Shown: positions 5,801-7,204 of the stretch, one piece after another
Layout: every line of letters starts with the position of its first letter
Numbering within the stretch: position 1 is the first letter of the stretch
The notes under the pieces: model-generated
What the model saw: the letters and a program-made list of their open reading frames with translations, nothing else
Databases searched by the model: none
Told to the model about the DNA's origin: nothing
Made by a program: the position numbers and the translations under genes
Assembly: GCA_944381295.1 (NCBI GenBank)
Contig: CALWKP010000135.1
Coordinates: forward strand, 1 to 7,204
DNA from: an uncultured Clostridia bacterium
GTDB taxonomy: Bacteria > Bacillota > Clostridia > Oscillospirales > Acutalibacteraceae
DNA length: 7,204 nucleotides
Reading direction: 5' to 3'

Positions 5801-6475
5801 ATGAGACTGCTGTTAGCGGAAGACGAAAAAGAATTATCAAAAGCATTGGTTACGATTTTGGAACGGAACCAGTATTCGATAGACGCAGTATATGATGGTC
5901 AGGAGGCATTGGAATATCTGGAAAACGGGGATTATGACGGTGCGATTCTGGACATTATGATGCCGAAAAGGGATGGGATTTCCGTATTACGGGAAGTTCG
6001 CCGGCAGGGAAACCAGATACCGATATTGATGCTGACGGCGAAAGCAGAAGTGGACGACAAGGTGTTGGGACTGGATACTGGGGCGAACGATTACCTGACA
6101 AAACCGTTTGCGATGAAAGAACTGCTGGCAAGAATTCGGGCGATGACCAGGGTCTGCACAGAGTCAGGAAATTCCGTGCTGCGGTTTGGAGATATCTCGC
6201 TGGACCGAGCGACGTTTATGCTGTCGTCAGAAAGCGGGGATTTCCGTTTGGCCAACAAAGAATTTCAGATGCTGGAACTTTTGATGAGCAATCCAAAACA
6301 GTTGATTCCCACTGAAAGGTTCCTGCAAAAGATCTGGGGATATGACAGTGATGTGGAACCCAATGTGGTGTGGGTCTATATCTCCTATTTGCGCAAGAAG
6401 CTGTCAGCGCTGCATTCCCGCGTACAGATCAAGGCCAGCCGCAATTTGGGATATTCATTGGAGGATACCCCATGA
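5801..6475 (+). CDS. OmpR/PhoB-family DNA-binding response regulator
   Basis: The output half of a two-component system, phosphorylated by the kinase encoded directly after it and then acting on transcription. The 224 residues comprise a receiver domain (about 1-118) and an OmpR-type winged helix (about 126-220). Receiver landmarks are the acidic pair E7-D8, the phosphoacceptor D51 in ILDIMMPKRDG, T79 in MLTAK, and K101 in YLTKPF. The effector domain shows LANKEFQMLELL (150-161) and the recognition-helix region NVVWVYISYLRKKL (188-201), ending with the hairpin GYSLE. The start is supported by GGAGGG at 5789-5794, 6 nt before the ATG. The stop overlaps the kinase start as ATGA, so the pair is probably translationally coupled. 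The regulon cannot be read from the sequence, and no antibiotic-export or phosphate genes are adjacent to suggest a role. Confidence 0.95.
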   Translation: MRLLLAEDEKELSKALVTILERNQYSIDAVYDGQEALEYLENGDYDGAILDIMMPKRDGISVLREVRRQGNQIPILMLTAKAEVDDKVLGLDTGANDYLTKPFAMKELLARIRAMTRVCTESGNSVLRFGDISLDRATFMLSSESGDFRLANKEFQMLELLMSNPKQLIPTERFLQKIWGYDSDVEPNVVWVYISYLRKKLSALHSRVQIKASRNLGYSLEDTP

Positions 6476-7204
6476 TTCGGAAATTGCGCCGTAAATTTAT
6501 CTGTTCTGCCATGCTGGCGATCCTTTTGGTGCTCGGGGTGATCGTAGGGACCATCCATATCGTCAATTACCACAGAATTGCGGAAAATGCGGATGCCCTG
6601 CTGAGTATCCTGGCGGAAAATGGGGGCAAGTTTCCAAAACTGTCGAATCCTCCCCCAGATGGATGGAAGGGGGACGGCGGCCGAAAAATCTCCCCAGAGA
6701 CGCCGTTTGAACTGCGGTATTTCACCGTGGAACTGGACCAGGATGGAAACGTGATTGCGACGGATACAGGAAATATCGCGGCAATCGGAGAGGAAAGCGC
6801 CATAGAATTTGCGCAGGAAGTATACAGCAGCGGGAACGAACACGGATTCCTGAAATTTTACCGGTATTTGCGGCAGGATACACAGGATGGCTGTGTGTTG
6901 CTGTTTGTGGACTGCACTAGGGAACTGTCCAATTTTCAGGGGTTCCTGACCATCAGCATTTTGATGGCTTTGGTAGGTTTGGCTTCTGTATTCCTGTTGG
7001 TGCTGGCGTTTTCGAAGATTATTTTCAAGCCGGTGGAAGAAAGCTACCAGAAACAGCGGAGATTTATTACAGATGCGGGTCATGAATTGAAAACCCCGCT
7101 GACGATCATTGATGCCGATGTCGAAGTGCTGGAAATGGAAAGCGGGGAAAGCGAGTGGACCAGGAGCATCCGGAACCAGGTGGAACGGCTGTCCGGGCTG
7201 ACGG
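6472..7204 (+). CDS. Sensor histidine kinase, N-terminal part (cut by the window edge)
   Basis: The membrane-bound partner of the upstream response regulator. The reading frame opens at the ATG overlapping the regulator's TGA (6472-6475) and stays open to the window end, giving 244 residues plus one base. A first transmembrane segment lies at about 9-32 (after the basic MIRKLRRK), an extracytoplasmic loop at about 33-155 with a proline/glycine-rich stretch (SNPPPDGWKGDGG, 58-70), and a second transmembrane segment at about 157-181. The dimerisation/phosphoacceptor region has FITDAGHELKTPL with H204 as the phosphorylated histidine. Only about 22 residues separate the second membrane segment from H204, too few for a HAMP domain. 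The catalytic ATPase domain must lie beyond the window. The sensor loop matches no ligand-binding domain I recognise, so the stimulus is unknown. Confidence 0.92.
   Translation, partial: MIRKLRRKFICSAMLAILLVLGVIVGTIHIVNYHRIAENADALLSILAENGGKFPKLSNPPPDGWKGDGGRKISPETPFELRYFTVELDQDGNVIATDTGNIAAIGEESAIEFAQEVYSSGNEHGFLKFYRYLRQDTQDGCVLLFVDCTRELSNFQGFLTISILMALVGLASVFLLVLAFSKIIFKPVEESYQKQRRFITDAGHELKTPLTIIDADVEVLEMESGESEWTRSIRNQVERLSGLT

Noticed and set aside
6385..7083. Antisense open frame (232 codons) opposite the end of the response regulator and the start of the kinase
   Set aside because: The plus strand carries unmistakable receiver, winged-helix and H-box motifs; the antisense translation shows no motif.
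1..7204. Search for CRISPR arrays, insertion sequences, phage genes, tRNAs, toxin-antitoxin pairs or defence genes
   Set aside because: No repeat-spacer pattern, transposase motif, terminal inverted repeats, tRNA-like fold or defence domain was seen; coding style is uniform along the window.

Overview
The window looks like chromosomal DNA of a carbohydrate-fermenting Bacillota bacterium, most likely class Clostridia from a gut or rumen-type habitat. This is inferred from strong Shine-Dalgarno sites, a short Bacillota-type mannonate dehydratase, a clostridial-looking GH3 glycosidase, and a HAMP-less sensor kinase with the H-box FITDAGHELKTPL. No mobile element, CRISPR array, tRNA or rRNA is visible. 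It is an ordinary metabolic and regulatory region with six protein genes, five complete and one cut by the right edge. The interesting signals lie in the gaps between genes.

Layout, left to right. Positions 1-114 are a leader or the end of an upstream gene. Next is a 720-residue GH3 glycoside hydrolase without a signal peptide (115-2277), followed by a GC-rich hairpin that probably ends its transcript. A 199-nt gap carries that hairpin and a long, 51-nt composite inverted repeat just before a NifS/IscS-type cysteine desulfurase (2477-3598). An AraC-family regulator with a cupin sensor domain (3622-4485, minus strand) converges on the desulfurase with 23 bp between them and no visible terminator. 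The AraC gene is divergent from uxuA, mannonate dehydratase (4598-5671). The 112-bp gap between them holds two well-formed sigma-A-type promoters whose -10 hexamers sit on the same bases on opposite strands. uxuA ends at a perfect 16-bp-stem terminator. After a short regulatory gap come an OmpR-family response regulator (5801-6475) and a histidine kinase (6472 to the end, incomplete), joined by an ATGA stop/start overlap.

How the genes fit together. GH3 (probably beta-xylosidase or beta-glucosidase, acting on oligosaccharides inside the cell), the AraC regulator and UxuA (D-mannonate to 2-keto-3-deoxygluconate, in hexuronate catabolism) are consistent with use of glucuronoxylan or related plant polysaccharides. 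The AraC protein is the natural candidate to control uxuA and itself from the shared promoter region. The cysteine desulfurase (sulfur mobilisation for Fe-S clusters or tRNA thiolation) and the two-component system have no evident link to sugar catabolism and appear to be separate transcription units. All functions rest on motif recognition by eye; no database search was possible.
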